From Mycobacterium stomatepiae (GTDB taxonomy: Bacteria; Actinomycetota; Actinomycetes; Mycobacteriales; Mycobacteriaceae), in the NCBI RefSeq assembly GCF_010731715.1, contig NZ_AP022587.1, forward strand, positions 1,674,001 through 1,738,000: DNA of 64,000 nucleotides, in the 5' to 3' direction. Shown here in pieces: positions 9,890 through 18,416 of the stretch; position 1 is the stretch's first letter, and every line of letters begins with the position of its first letter. Below the pieces are notes generated by a model. The model was given only the letters and a program-made list of their open reading frames with translations. It did no database searches and had not been told where the DNA came from. The position numbers and the translations under genes are program-made.

Positions 9890-11026
9890 TCAGCCAAAAG
9901 ACGATTCGGTGCTTTCGCGGATCAACCGTTCGGTGACCACGGTCAGTAGCCTGGCGGCGTATTTCGTGCAGCGCGAAAGATCGGGCTCGAGTTCATTGAG
10001 GGTGCGCACCGCGCCGAAGCCGGCGGTCTGGGCCTGGGCGCGCGTCAACGTCGATACTCCGGCGATGGCGAAGGTCGGTACGCCGTGTGGTCGCGCGCAT
10101 CGTGAAACGCCCACCGGGGCTTTGCCGCGCAATGACTGGCCGTCGAGGGATCCCTCGCCGGTGACGACCATCCTGGCGTCCAACAGCTTTCGGTCGAGGT
10201 CGACGAGGTCGAGGATCATTTCGATGCCCGGTCTCATTCGTGCTTGCAGCACGGCGAGCGCGGCAAATCCCACCCCTCCCGCGGCACCGGCACCCCGCGC
10301 ATCACGGTAATCGGCACCGACAGCTTCTTCCACCAGGTCCGCCCATTTGGACAGGCTGCTGTCCACTTCGTCGATCTGGTCGTCGAGAATCCCTTTTTGC
10401 GGTCCGTAGACCGCGGCCGCACCAAGTGGCCCGCACAGCGGGCTGTCCACGTCGGCGGCCAGCGTGACCGTGGCCCTGCCGAGGCCGGGATGCAGCCCGC
10501 CGAGATCGAGGTGAGCGGCGTCGGCCAGACCCCGGGCACCGTGTGCGATCGGACGGCCGTAGCGGTCGAGTATCTCGACGCCCAGCGCCATCAGCATTCC
10601 CGCGCCGCCGTCGGTGCTCGCGCTGCCGCCGACACCGACGACGATGTCCCGGCAACCGTCGTCCAGCGCCTGGGCGATGACGCTGCCCAGCCCATAGCTC
10701 GTCGCCGTCACCGGGGCCGGCGTTGCCGACGGAAGCCGTTGCAGGCCACAGATATCGGCTAACTCGACGACCGCACGGCTGCCCTTGCGGGCGTATGCGG
10801 TATGGACCAGCGCACCGGTCGGCCCACACGCGGCGGCGTCGACGGGTTCGAAGCCGGCCGCCAGCACGGCCTCCAGGGTGCCCTCTCCCCCGTCCGCGAC
10901 GGGGCAGAGGATCGGAGTGATCCTCGGGTCCGCGCGGCACACGCCTTGCGCCATTGCCCGCGCAGCCTGCTCGGCCGTCAACGAGCCCTTGAACTTGTCC
11001 GGCGCCAATACGACGTTGCCCTTCAT
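9890..11026 (-). CDS. glxK: glycerate kinase (GarK/GlxK family)
   Basis: 378-residue glycerate kinase, phosphorylating D-glycerate to 2-phosphoglycerate with ATP. Family motifs: VLAPDKFKGSLTA at the N-terminus, PVADGGEGTLEA, GVGGSASTDGGAGML, and TGEGSLDGQSLRGKAPVGV. It completes the glyoxylate-to-glycolysis branch fed by gcl and glxR, which are transcribed divergently from the shared 347-bp control region. Length is usual for the family; no lesion seen. Confidence 0.95.
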   Translation of the reverse strand: MKGNVVLAPDKFKGSLTAEQAARAMAQGVCRADPRITPILCPVADGGEGTLEAVLAAGFEPVDAAACGPTGALVHTAYARKGSRAVVELADICGLQRLPSATPAPVTATSYGLGSVIAQALDDGCRDIVVGVGGSASTDGGAGMLMALGVEILDRYGRPIAHGARGLADAAHLDLGGLHPGLGRATVTLAADVDSPLCGPLGAAAVYGPQKGILDDQIDEVDSSLSKWADLVEEAVGADYRDARGAGAAGGVGFAALAVLQARMRPGIEMILDLVDLDRKLLDARMVVTGEGSLDGQSLRGKAPVGVSRCARPHGVPTFAIAGVSTLTRAQAQTAGFGAVRTLNELEPDLSRCTKYAARLLTVVTERLIRESTESSFG

Positions 11027-11124
11027 GAGCAGACCATCCCATCAAGGTCGAGTCGCACACTTGCTGCGAAGGGTTGTCCGGCGGACGGTGCGGGAATCAG
11101 GCAGGGAATCAGGCAAGGGCGGGT

Positions 11125-11141
11125 ATTCCGGTACGCGGAAT
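11125..11141. promoter_or_regulatory. candidate IclR-family operator 1
   Basis: Inverted repeat ATTCCG-N5-CGGAAT with perfect 6-bp arms, 99 bp upstream of the glxK start. A second copy lies at 11321. Short TTCC/GGAA palindromes of this size are usual for IclR-family regulators, and an iclR gene ends the divergent operon. Confidence 0.55.
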
Positions 11142-11320
11142 GCCGCTTTCTCAACACGCTGACACGCCCGGCGCGCGGTTGTCAAAGGCTGGGCCCACGA
11201 CATCCGCTGTGGTCATCGAATCCGCTTATCAAGTCTGACAATTCGGGTTGTACGACTCTCGCCGATTCTTGACAGGCATTGCGAACATCGCATTGACTCG
11301 TTTCGTATTTCGATGCGGCA

Positions 11321-11337
11321 ATTCCGCGATACGGAAG
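11321..11337. promoter_or_regulatory. candidate IclR-family operator 2
   Basis: ATTCCG-N5-CGGAAG, the same spacing as the repeat at 11125 with one mismatch in the outer base. It lies 36 bp upstream of the hyi ATG, overlapping the expected promoter or leader, which would suit repression. Confidence 0.5.
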
Positions 11338-11373
11338 ACGGATCCGCGGCCAGGCGAAAATGGAAGGACAGCG

Positions 11374-12234
11374 ATGGCTGGTGCGACCTATACGGTGAAC
11401 TGCTCGATCCTTTTCACCGACCTGCCCGTGCTGGAGCGGCCGGGCGCGGCTCGAACGGCAGGCTTTGAAGCGGTGGAGTTCTGGTGGCCGTTCATCGAAG
11501 CGACGCCCCCGGAGCCCGACATCAAGGCCTTCGTCCGCGCCATCGAGCAGGCCGGGGTGCAGTTGTCCGGACTGAACTTCTTCGCCGGCTACATGGCCGG
11601 CGGCGACCGGGGAATCCTGTCGGATCCCGCACTGACGACCAAGTTTCGCGAAAATGTGCAAGTAGCCATCGAGATCGGCGAAAGCCTAGGTACCCGGGCC
11701 TTCAACGCCCTGTACGGCAACCGCATCGACGGCATCGCGCCGGCGGTGCAAGACGAGGTCGCGGCCAAGAATCTTGCCTACGCGGCGCAAGCCGCACAGC
11801 GCATCGGCGCGACCGTGCTCGTCGAGCCGGTCAGCGGCGCGCCCCGCTATCCCCTCGAGACGGCGGCCGATGCGGTTCGCGTCATCGACCACGTGCAAGC
11901 CGAGGCGGGTGCCAACAACTTGCGCCTGTTGGCGGATCGGTATCACCTGTACGTCAACAACGACGATGTGACCGCGGCCCTGCTGTCCAATTACGAACGG
12001 ATCGGGCATATTCAGATCGCCGATGCGCCCGGGCGCGGGGAGCCGGGCACGGGTGAGATTCCGCTGGGAGAATATCTCGCCATCTTGCTGGGGCGTGACT
12101 ACAGCGGCTACATCGGCTTGGAATACAAGGCTTCTCGGCCCGACACCTTCGACTGGTTGCCGCTGGCCGAACGAGGTCGCGGAGCGGTCAACATCGAATC
12201 CCTGAAGACACTGACAGGAACGAGGAATCAGTGA
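11374..12234 (+). CDS. hyi: hydroxypyruvate isomerase
   Basis: 286-residue TIM-barrel isomerase of the Hyi family, interconverting hydroxypyruvate and tartronate semialdehyde. Visible landmarks: TVNCSILFTDLPVLER, FEAVEFWWPF, LSGLNFFAGYMAGGDRG, LVEPVS, YHLYVNNDDV and HIQIADAPGRGEPGTGEI, which contain the usual Glu/Asp/His metal and acid/base residues. The start ATG 11374 has GGAAGGA upstream and matches the family N-terminus. First gene of the hyi-glxR-gcl-iclR operon; its TGA overlaps the glxR GTG. Confidence 0.93.
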   Translation: MAGATYTVNCSILFTDLPVLERPGAARTAGFEAVEFWWPFIEATPPEPDIKAFVRAIEQAGVQLSGLNFFAGYMAGGDRGILSDPALTTKFRENVQVAIEIGESLGTRAFNALYGNRIDGIAPAVQDEVAAKNLAYAAQAAQRIGATVLVEPVSGAPRYPLETAADAVRVIDHVQAEAGANNLRLLADRYHLYVNNDDVTAALLSNYERIGHIQIADAPGRGEPGTGEIPLGEYLAILLGRDYSGYIGLEYKASRPDTFDWLPLAERGRGAVNIESLKTLTGTRNQ

Positions 12235-13124
12235 GCACGATCGCCTTTATCGGCCTGGGCATCATGGGCAGCCCGATGGCCTGTCACCTCGCCCGCGCCG
12301 GCCACAGCGTGATCGGTTACAACCGCTCGCCGGGTCGCGCCGCGGAGCTGATCGACGCGGGCGGGACGGAAGCGGAATCCATTGCCGACGCCGTGCAGAA
12401 CGCCGACGTGGTGGCCGTGATGGTGCCCGACTCCCCCGACGTGCAAAACGTGTTGCTCTCGGAGGGTGGTGTTTTCGCCCACACCCGGCCCTCGACGCTG
12501 GTGATCGATTTCTCCTCCATCCGCCCCGATGTCACCGCCGAGCTGGCCACGCAAGCCTCCCAGCGCGGCCTGCGGCTCATCGACGCCCCGGTGTCCGGCG
12601 GTGAGCCCGGCGCCCGGAACGCGACGCTGTCGATCATGGTCGGCGCCGCCGATGACGACTTCGCCGCTGCCAAGCCGCTTCTCGAGATCGTCGGTAAGAC
12701 CATCGTTCATGTCGGCCCCAACGGGGCGGGGCAAACCGTCAAGGCCGCCAATCAGCTGATCGTCGCGGGCAATATCGAACTCCTCGCCGAGGCAATCACG
12801 TTCCTGCGTGCCTACGGCGTCGACCTGGACGCGGCCGTCAAGGTGCTCGGTGGAGGCCTGGCGGGCTCGGCGGTGCTGGATCAAAAGGCCCCGAAGATGC
12901 TGGCACGCAACTTCGATCCCGGCTTCCGGATCGAACTGCACCACAAAGATTTGGGCATCGTCACCAGCGCCGCCCGCGAAGCCGGGGTGGTCATCCCGCT
13001 CGGCGCGGTCGTCGCGCAGCTGATGGCCTCCGCGCTGGCCAACGGGGACGGTTCTCTCGACCACTCCGGCCTGCTGCGCGGTGTCGAACGCCTGTCCGGA
13101 CAAAAGGAAGGTGGGATCCAGTGA
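12231..13124 (+). CDS. glxR: 2-hydroxy-3-oxopropionate (tartronate semialdehyde) reductase
   Basis: 297-residue beta-hydroxyacid dehydrogenase that reduces tartronate semialdehyde to D-glycerate with NAD(P)H. It shows the Rossmann motif [20 protein letters not shown], the substrate motif [13 protein letters not shown], and the catalytic-lysine helix [14 protein letters not shown]-terminal helical domain is complete. It starts at GTG 12231 overlapping the hyi stop, and its stop overlaps the gcl GTG, indicating coupled translation of three consecutive pathway steps. Confidence 0.95.
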   Translation: MSTIAFIGLGIMGSPMACHLARAGHSVIGYNRSPGRAAELIDAGGTEAESIADAVQNADVVAVMVPDSPDVQNVLLSEGGVFAHTRPSTLVIDFSSIRPDVTAELATQASQRGLRLIDAPVSGGEPGARNATLSIMVGAADDDFAAAKPLLEIVGKTIVHVGPNGAGQTVKAANQLIVAGNIELLAEAITFLRAYGVDLDAAVKVLGGGLAGSAVLDQKAPKMLARNFDPGFRIELHHKDLGIVTSAAREAGVVIPLGAVVAQLMASALANGDGSLDHSGLLRGVERLSGQKEGGIQ

Positions 13125-14913
13125 CCCGGATGCGTACGGTCGACGCGGCCGTCAAGATCCTCGAAATCGAGGGCGCTACACAGACATTCGACCTGCCCGG
13201 CGCGGCGATCAATCCGTTTTACTCGGCGATGCGGGCCCACGGCGGAATTCGGCACCTACTGGCCCGCTACGTCGAGGGCGCCAGCCACATGGCCGAGGGC
13301 TACACTCGTGCCGCGCCGGGCAACATCGGCGTGTGCATCGGCACCTCGGGCCCGGCCGGGACCGACATGGTGACTGGATTGTATTCAGCCAGTGCCGATT
13401 CCATTCCCATCCTGGCGATCACGGGTCAGGCGCCCGTCGACAAGCTGCACAAGGAGGACTTTCAGGCAGTCGACATCGCGGCGATCGCGGCACCCGTGAC
13501 GAAGATGGCCATGACAGTGTTGGAACCCGGGCAGGTCCCCGGCGCCTTCGCCAAGGCGTTTCACCTGATGCGCTCGGGCCGGCCCGGCCCCGTCCTGATC
13601 GATCTGCCCATCGACGTCCAGCTCGCCGAAATCGATTTCGTCCCGGCGGCGTACGCTCCGCTGCCGGTCTACAAGCCCGCGGCGACGCACACGCAGATCG
13701 CCAAGGCGCTCGACATGCTGGTCACCGCCCAACGCCCGGTGATCATCGCCGGTGGCGGGATTATCAACGCCGACGCCGCCGAACTACTCGTCGAGCTGGC
13801 CGAGGTGCTCGATGTCCCGGTGGTGCCCACCCTGATGGGCTGGGGCACGATTCCCGACGACCACCGGCTGGCCGCCGGCATGGTCGGGTTGCAGACCGCC
13901 CACCGCTACGGCAACGCCACCCTGCTCGAATCGGATTTCGTGCTGGGCATCGGCAACCGTTGGGCCAACCGGCACACCGGCGGACTCGACACCTACCGGC
14001 GGGGCCGCCGCTTCGTCCATATCGATATCGAACCCACCCAGATCGGCCGGGTCTTCGCGCCCGATCTCGGCATCGTGTCCGATGCCAAGGCGGCGCTGGA
14101 ACTCCTGGTGGCCGCGGCGTCCAAGCGGCGGGCAGCGGGCGATCTCCCCGATTGGGCCGGCTGGGTCCACGACTGCCAAGAGCGCAAACGGACGATGCAC
14201 CGCAAGACTCACTTCGACGACATTCCGATCAAGCCGCAGCGTGTGTACGAGGAGATGAACCGGGCGTTCGGCCGTAATGCACGCTACGTCACCGCGATTG
14301 GACTCTCACAGATCGCCGGCGGTCAATTTCTGCAGGTCTTCAAACCTCGGCACTGGATCAACTGCGGACAAGCCGGGCCGCTGGGATGGACGGTTCCCGC
14401 CGCGCTGGGCGTGGTCGCCGCGGACCCCACCGCGACGGTCGTGGGTTGTCGGGTGACTACGACTTCCAGTTCCTCATCGAAGAACTCGCCGTCGGCGCGC
14501 AATTCAACCTGCCCTACGTCCATGTCGTGGTCAACAACTCCTACCTCGGGCTGATCCGGCAAGCGCAGCTCAACTTCGACATGAACTACTTCGTCTCCCT
14601 GGCATTCGACAACATCAACGCCCAGGAATCCGGTGACCATGATCTGCCCAAGGGCTACGGTGTCGACCATCGTCGGGTAGCGGAAGGATTGGGCTGCAAG
14701 GCGATCCAGGTCAGTGACCCCGCGCTGATCGCGCCGGCGCTCACACGCGCCCAGCAACTAACCCGCGAACACAAGGTGCCCGTGGTGGTCGAGATCTTCC
14801 TGGAACGAATCACTAACATCGCGATGGGCACCGACATCGACAAGGTCGTCGAACACAACGAGCTGGCGACCACCATCGACGATTCACCCACCGCCGCACT
14901 GCTATTCGACTGA
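13121..14913 (+). pseudogene. gcl: glyoxylate carboligase, frameshifted
   Basis: Gcl condenses two glyoxylates to tartronate semialdehyde and CO2 with thiamine diphosphate. The sequence aligns closely with E. coli Gcl from the first residues, including Val51 ([17 protein letters not shown]), the diagnostic replacement of the usual ThDP glutamate. Near residue 441 (14441-14449) one base is missing. The rest, with the ThDP motif [12 protein letters not shown] and [10 protein letters not shown], continues in another frame to 14913. Restoring one base gives 598 codons, the normal length. As read, translation ends at 14554 and loses the cofactor-binding domain. A real inactivating deletion or a sequencing error are both possible. 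Confidence 0.88.
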
Positions 14914-14926
14914 CCCGTCGCCTGCC

Positions 14927-15697
14927 GTGCCCTGCCCCGCCGACCGTACCAACGGTGTCCAGTCGGTGGAACGCGCGTTCGGCGTGCTGGAGATCCTGTC
15001 CGCGATGGGCGGCACGGGCTCGCTCGGTGAGCTCGCCGCACGCGCGGACCTCCCCCAACCCACGATGCACCGGCTGGCCCGAACGTTGCTCGGCATGGGG
15101 TACCTGCGGCAGCTGCCCAACCGGCACTATTCACTGGGGCCCAGGCTGATTCGCTTGGGCGAGAGCGCGGCTGCGCTCATCGGCATGTGGTCGCGTGTGC
15201 ATCTGAGCGAGTTGGTCCACCGCACCGGGGAGACCGCGAACATGGCGGTGATGGACAATGACATGGCCGTCTACGTTGCTCAGGTCCCCTCCCCGCATTC
15301 CATGCGGATGTTCACCGAGGTCGGGCGGCGGGTCTATCCGCATTGCACCGGAGTAGGCAAGGCGCTGCTGATGCAGCTCCCCGACGAAGCCCTGCGGGCG
15401 CTGGTGGCGCGAACCGGGATGCCCGCGGCGACCGAGAATTCGCATACGACGGCCGGCGGGTTACTGCAAGACATCACGTTGTGTCGTGCCCGGGGCTACG
15501 CGGTCGACGAGGGTGAGCAGGAAATCGGCGTGCGGTGCTTTGCCGTGCCGGTGCCCAACGCACCGTCCCTGACGGCCATTTCGATCTCCGGTCCCGCGGT
15601 CCGGGTCACGTTGAACTCGGCGCCGATGATTACGCCGCTGTTGAAGCGGGTAGCCCGCGACATCGCCGCCGAGTTCGACAAGGGTGCCGCCGACTAG
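14927..15697 (+). CDS. IclR-family transcriptional regulator
   Basis: 256 residues starting at GTG 14927. An N-terminal winged helix (VQSVERAFGVLEILSAMGG, then LPQPTMHRLARTLLGMGYL) is followed by the IclR effector domain with HCTGVGKALL and GYAVDEGEQEIGVRCFAVPV. It is last in the hyi-glxR-gcl operon, the arrangement expected of a local regulator such as AllR, whose ligand is glyoxylate. Two ATTCCG-N5-CGGAAT repeats in the divergent control region at 11125 and 11321 are its likely targets. Its 3' end overlaps the convergent PE gene by four bases. Confidence 0.92.
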   Translation: MPCPADRTNGVQSVERAFGVLEILSAMGGTGSLGELAARADLPQPTMHRLARTLLGMGYLRQLPNRHYSLGPRLIRLGESAAALIGMWSRVHLSELVHRTGETANMAVMDNDMAVYVAQVPSPHSMRMFTEVGRRVYPHCTGVGKALLMQLPDEALRALVARTGMPAATENSHTTAGGLLQDITLCRARGYAVDEGEQEIGVRCFAVPVPNAPSLTAISISGPAVRVTLNSAPMITPLLKRVARDIAAEFDKGAAD

Positions 15698-16002
15698 ACC
15701 CCGCGCCCGGCGGCCGCGGCGTTGCCGGCCTCGGTCACCGCGTACGAATCCGCGCTTTGCGCCATTGCTTTCACCAGCATCTCGTGGATCGCCGCGGCCT
15801 GGGCGCTGACCGACCGATACATCTGGGCGTGCACCATGAATTGCGCTGCGACAAGCGCGGATACCTCATCCGAAGCCGCGGGGAGAACGCCGCTGGTGAC
15901 GCCGGCCGCGGCCGCGTTGTGGGCGTTCATCGCACCGCCGATGGCACCCAGCTGTGCGGCCGCTCCGGCCAGCGCTTCGGGGTGGACATTGACGAATGAC
16001 AT
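15694..16002 (-). CDS. PE family protein
   Basis: 102 residues, a PE domain without a long C-terminal extension: MSFVNVHPEALAGAAAQLG at the start, and the central helix pair. The C-terminal type VII secretion signal YxxxD/E is represented by YAVTE. PE proteins are secreted as heterodimers with PPE proteins. ATG 16002 is preceded by a good Shine-Dalgarno (GAGGAG). It is third in a same-strand run with the PanE-like reductase and pyruvate kinase, only 12 bp after pyk, so it is likely part of a metabolic operon whose promoter carries operator B. Confidence 0.93.
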   Translation of the reverse strand: MSFVNVHPEALAGAAAQLGAIGGAMNAHNAAAAGVTSGVLPAASDEVSALVAAQFMVHAQMYRSVSAQAAAIHEMLVKAMAQSADSYAVTEAGNAAAAGRGV

Positions 16003-16014
16003 GTGCTGTTCTCC

Positions 16015-17196
16015 TCAACGCTTGGCGGCCGACAGGCCCAACGCCGCGGTCCCGCCCGCAATGGCGTAGCGCATCGCGACCGCCCTCAGCCGCCGCCGCA
16101 CCACACGGGCCGCCGCCGAGACGAACTCACCCGGGAAGTCGCGCCGGCCGTCCCCACGGCCGGCCCAGTACGGCGGTTCGCCGCGGTGGATCGCCGCCTC
16201 GGCCTCTTCCACGATGCGCGCCATCGTGGTCACGGTATGCGCCGGATAGGCGCCGACGCTGGTCTCCGCGGACAGCATCACCGCGTCGGCGCCGTCGAGC
16301 ACCGCGTTGGCCACATCGGAGACCTCGGCCCGGGTCGGGCGCAGGTCGGAGACCATCGAGTCGAGCATGTGCGTGGCCACGATCACCGGCTTGTCTGCAT
16401 CGCGGCACAGCCGGATGACTCGCTTTTGGACCAGCGGTATCTGTTCCAACGGCATCTCGACACCGAGGTCACCGCGGGCCACCATCAATCCATCGAAAGC
16501 CTCGACGATCGCCGGCAGGCACGAGACCGCCTCGGGTTTCTCTAATTTGGCGATGACGGGCACTCGCCTGCCGACCTCACCCATTACGGCGTGGGCCGGC
16601 TTCGCCTCCTCGGGTGCGCGCACGAACGACATGGCGATCATGTCCACGCCGAGCTCGAGCGCGAATTTCAGGTCGTCAATGTCTTTGTCGGACAACGTGG
16701 GAGCGCTGACGGCGACACCAGGCAATGAGATGCCTTTGTTGTCGCTGACTCGTCCGCCGTGAATCACCTCACAGCCGACGTCCGTGCCGTTGATCTCCAC
16801 CACCGCCAAGTCGATTCTGCCGTCATCGACCAGCAGCCGGTCGCCGGTTTTCACATCCGAGGCCAGACCGCCGTAGGTGGTGGACACCCGGTCGTGATCG
16901 CCCGGGCAGGCGTCGGTGGTGATCGCGACCTTCTCGCCGAGGCTCCAGACCACCGGCCCGTTGGCGAACCGGCCCAGCCGAATCTTGGGACCCTGCAGGT
17001 CGGCGAGCACCTGAACCGGCCGTCGGCCTCGATCGGCGATCTGACGGACCAGGTCGTAGCAGGCCGAATGCTCGGCATGCGTGCCGTGACTGAAATTCAG
17101 TCGCGCCACATCCATTCCGGCCTCGACGAGTTCGGTCAGGCGCGGCGCGGTGGCGGTTGCGGGGCCCAGCGTGCAGACGATCTTCGTGGTGCGCAT
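16015..17196 (-). CDS. pyruvate kinase lacking the C-terminal domain
   Basis: 393 residues against about 470 for the usual enzyme, which converts phosphoenolpyruvate and ADP to pyruvate and ATP. The catalytic barrel and B domain look complete: TKIVCTLGPATATAPRL, DVARLNFSHGTHAEH, DLQGPKIRLG, MVARGDLGVEMPLEQIP, and ATHMLDSMV with ETSVGAYP. After about residue 340 only some 50 residues follow (EFVSAAARVVRRRLRAVAMR), which look like the beginning of the allosteric C domain, and then the stop. The PE gene begins 12 bp downstream. It may be a second, unregulated isozyme dedicated to the island, or a truncated remnant. Confidence 0.85.
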   Translation of the reverse strand: MRTTKIVCTLGPATATAPRLTELVEAGMDVARLNFSHGTHAEHSACYDLVRQIADRGRRPVQVLADLQGPKIRLGRFANGPVVWSLGEKVAITTDACPGDHDRVSTTYGGLASDVKTGDRLLVDDGRIDLAVVEINGTDVGCEVIHGGRVSDNKGISLPGVAVSAPTLSDKDIDDLKFALELGVDMIAMSFVRAPEEAKPAHAVMGEVGRRVPVIAKLEKPEAVSCLPAIVEAFDGLMVARGDLGVEMPLEQIPLVQKRVIRLCRDADKPVIVATHMLDSMVSDLRPTRAEVSDVANAVLDGADAVMLSAETSVGAYPAHTVTTMARIVEEAEAAIHRGEPPYWAGRGDGRRDFPGEFVSAAARVVRRRLRAVAMRYAIAGGTAALGLSAAKR

Positions 17197-17214
17197 CCCA
17201 GGTGTCCTTTCCTC

Positions 17215-18240
17215 TTAACGCAGGGCGGCTTGTGGTTGTCGTGGCGAAATCTCGGCACTGAGGGACGGCGCCAATCCGGTGCTACGGGCGAGCAGGCTGG
17301 TGGCGGCGTGGACCGTGCGCAGGGTCGGCGCACCGGCTCCGGTCAGGTCGGCGAGCTCGACGACCGCGAATACGATAGCATCCAACTCCAGCTCCTTGCC
17401 CGCTTCCAGGTCCTGCAGCATGGAAGTCTTGTGGTGGCCGATGTTTTCGGCACCGCGCAACCGCTTCTCGATCGAAATCTCCGGTTTGCTACCCAATCTC
17501 GCGGCGATGTCCAGGGTCTCCTCCATCAGTTGGATCACGACCCGCCGCGTGTTCGGGTCCTGGCACATCTGCACCATCGTCGCTCTGGTCAGCGCGCTGA
17601 GCGGGATGAACGCCACGTTGCCCATCAACTTGATCCAGATGTCGTCGCGCAAATCAGGCTCCACGGGACACTTCAGCCCACCGGCGATCATCGCTTCGCT
17701 CAACGCCTTACAGCGCGCGGAGAGCTCTCCCGAGGGCTCCCCGATGGAAAAGCGAGTCCCCTCCAGGTGACGAACCACGCCGGGTGCCTCCAGCACCGTC
17801 GCCGGATACACCACGCAACCGATCGCGCGCTCCGGCGACAGCAGGGCGCTCGTCGCTCCACCGGGATCGACGGCCTCGATGCGGTGTCCCTGATACGGAC
17901 CCGGCAGCTGGTGGAAATACCACCAGGGAATGCCGTTCTGCGCGGCGACAATCGCCGTGTTCGGGCCCAGTAGCGGCTCGATCAGCGGACCCGACGTCGG
18001 ATAGCTGTGCGCCTTGAGGCCCAGGAAGACATAGTCGACCGGCCCGATCTCGGCCGGAGAGTCCGTCGCGCGCGGATTCGCGACGAAGTCGCCGCGCGGA
18101 CTGAGCACGCGGACACCATTTTGCTGGATGGCCCGCAGGTTGTCGTTTCGCGCAATCAAATGAACGTCGGCGCCGCCGCGGTGCAACGCCGCTCCCCAAT
18201 AGGCACCGATGGCTCCGGCACCGACGACCGCAATCCTCAC
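17215..18240 (-). CDS. PanE/ApbA-family reductase, candidate oxalyl-CoA reductase
   Basis: 341 residues. The N-terminal Rossmann motif is VRIAVVGAGAIGAYWGAAL; the catalytic lysine and asparagine lie in the helix DDIWIKLMGNVAFIPLSALT. By family this would be a ketopantoate reductase (NADPH-dependent). In Methylobacterium extorquens, however, a PanE-like protein (PanE2) reduces oxalyl-CoA to glyoxylate during oxalate assimilation. Here the gene sits between glyoxylate and oxalate genes, heads an operon with pyk and PE, and is divergent from the transhydrogenase genes with operator B between them. The start is GTG 18240 after GAGGGGA. The specific substrate is inferred from context. Confidence 0.8.
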   Translation of the reverse strand: MRIAVVGAGAIGAYWGAALHRGGADVHLIARNDNLRAIQQNGVRVLSPRGDFVANPRATDSPAEIGPVDYVFLGLKAHSYPTSGPLIEPLLGPNTAIVAAQNGIPWWYFHQLPGPYQGHRIEAVDPGGATSALLSPERAIGCVVYPATVLEAPGVVRHLEGTRFSIGEPSGELSARCKALSEAMIAGGLKCPVEPDLRDDIWIKLMGNVAFIPLSALTRATMVQMCQDPNTRRVVIQLMEETLDIAARLGSKPEISIEKRLRGAENIGHHKTSMLQDLEAGKELELDAIVFAVVELADLTGAGAPTLRTVHAATSLLARSTGLAPSLSAEISPRQPQAALR

Positions 18241-18294
18241 AGAGTCCCCTCTCGCATCCCGCATGCACAGAGCCGTCCGGCGACTCGGCTTCAT

Positions 18295-18308
18295 TATTGC
18301 ATACAGTA
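18295..18308 (-). promoter_or_regulatory. operator B of the ACTGTAT regulon
   Basis: On the minus strand it reads TACTGTATGCAATA; on either strand it includes the odd-centred palindrome GCATAC-A-GTATGC (18299-18311). It sits in the 176-bp divergent region between the PanE-like gene and pntAA, so one site could control both operons, including pyk and PE on one side and fdh on the other. Confidence 0.65.
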
Positions 18309-18416
18309 TGCGCTCCGTGTATGTTGAAGCCAACGCGCTCTCGTCGAGACGTCGCGGACCGTCACCCACGCCGGATCGCGCTGAGCGCGCCCTTAGACCA
18401 GCCAAGAAAGAGGAAT

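Larger units (their letters stand above)
11027..11373. other. divergent control region glxK/hyi
   Basis: 347 bp without a credible gene. It separates the divergent glycerate kinase and hyi-glxR-gcl-iclR operons and holds two near-identical inverted repeats (11125-11141 and 11321-11337), described separately. A GGAAGGA Shine-Dalgarno (11362-11368) precedes hyi. No copy of the ACTGTAT palindrome was found here. Confidence 0.65.
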
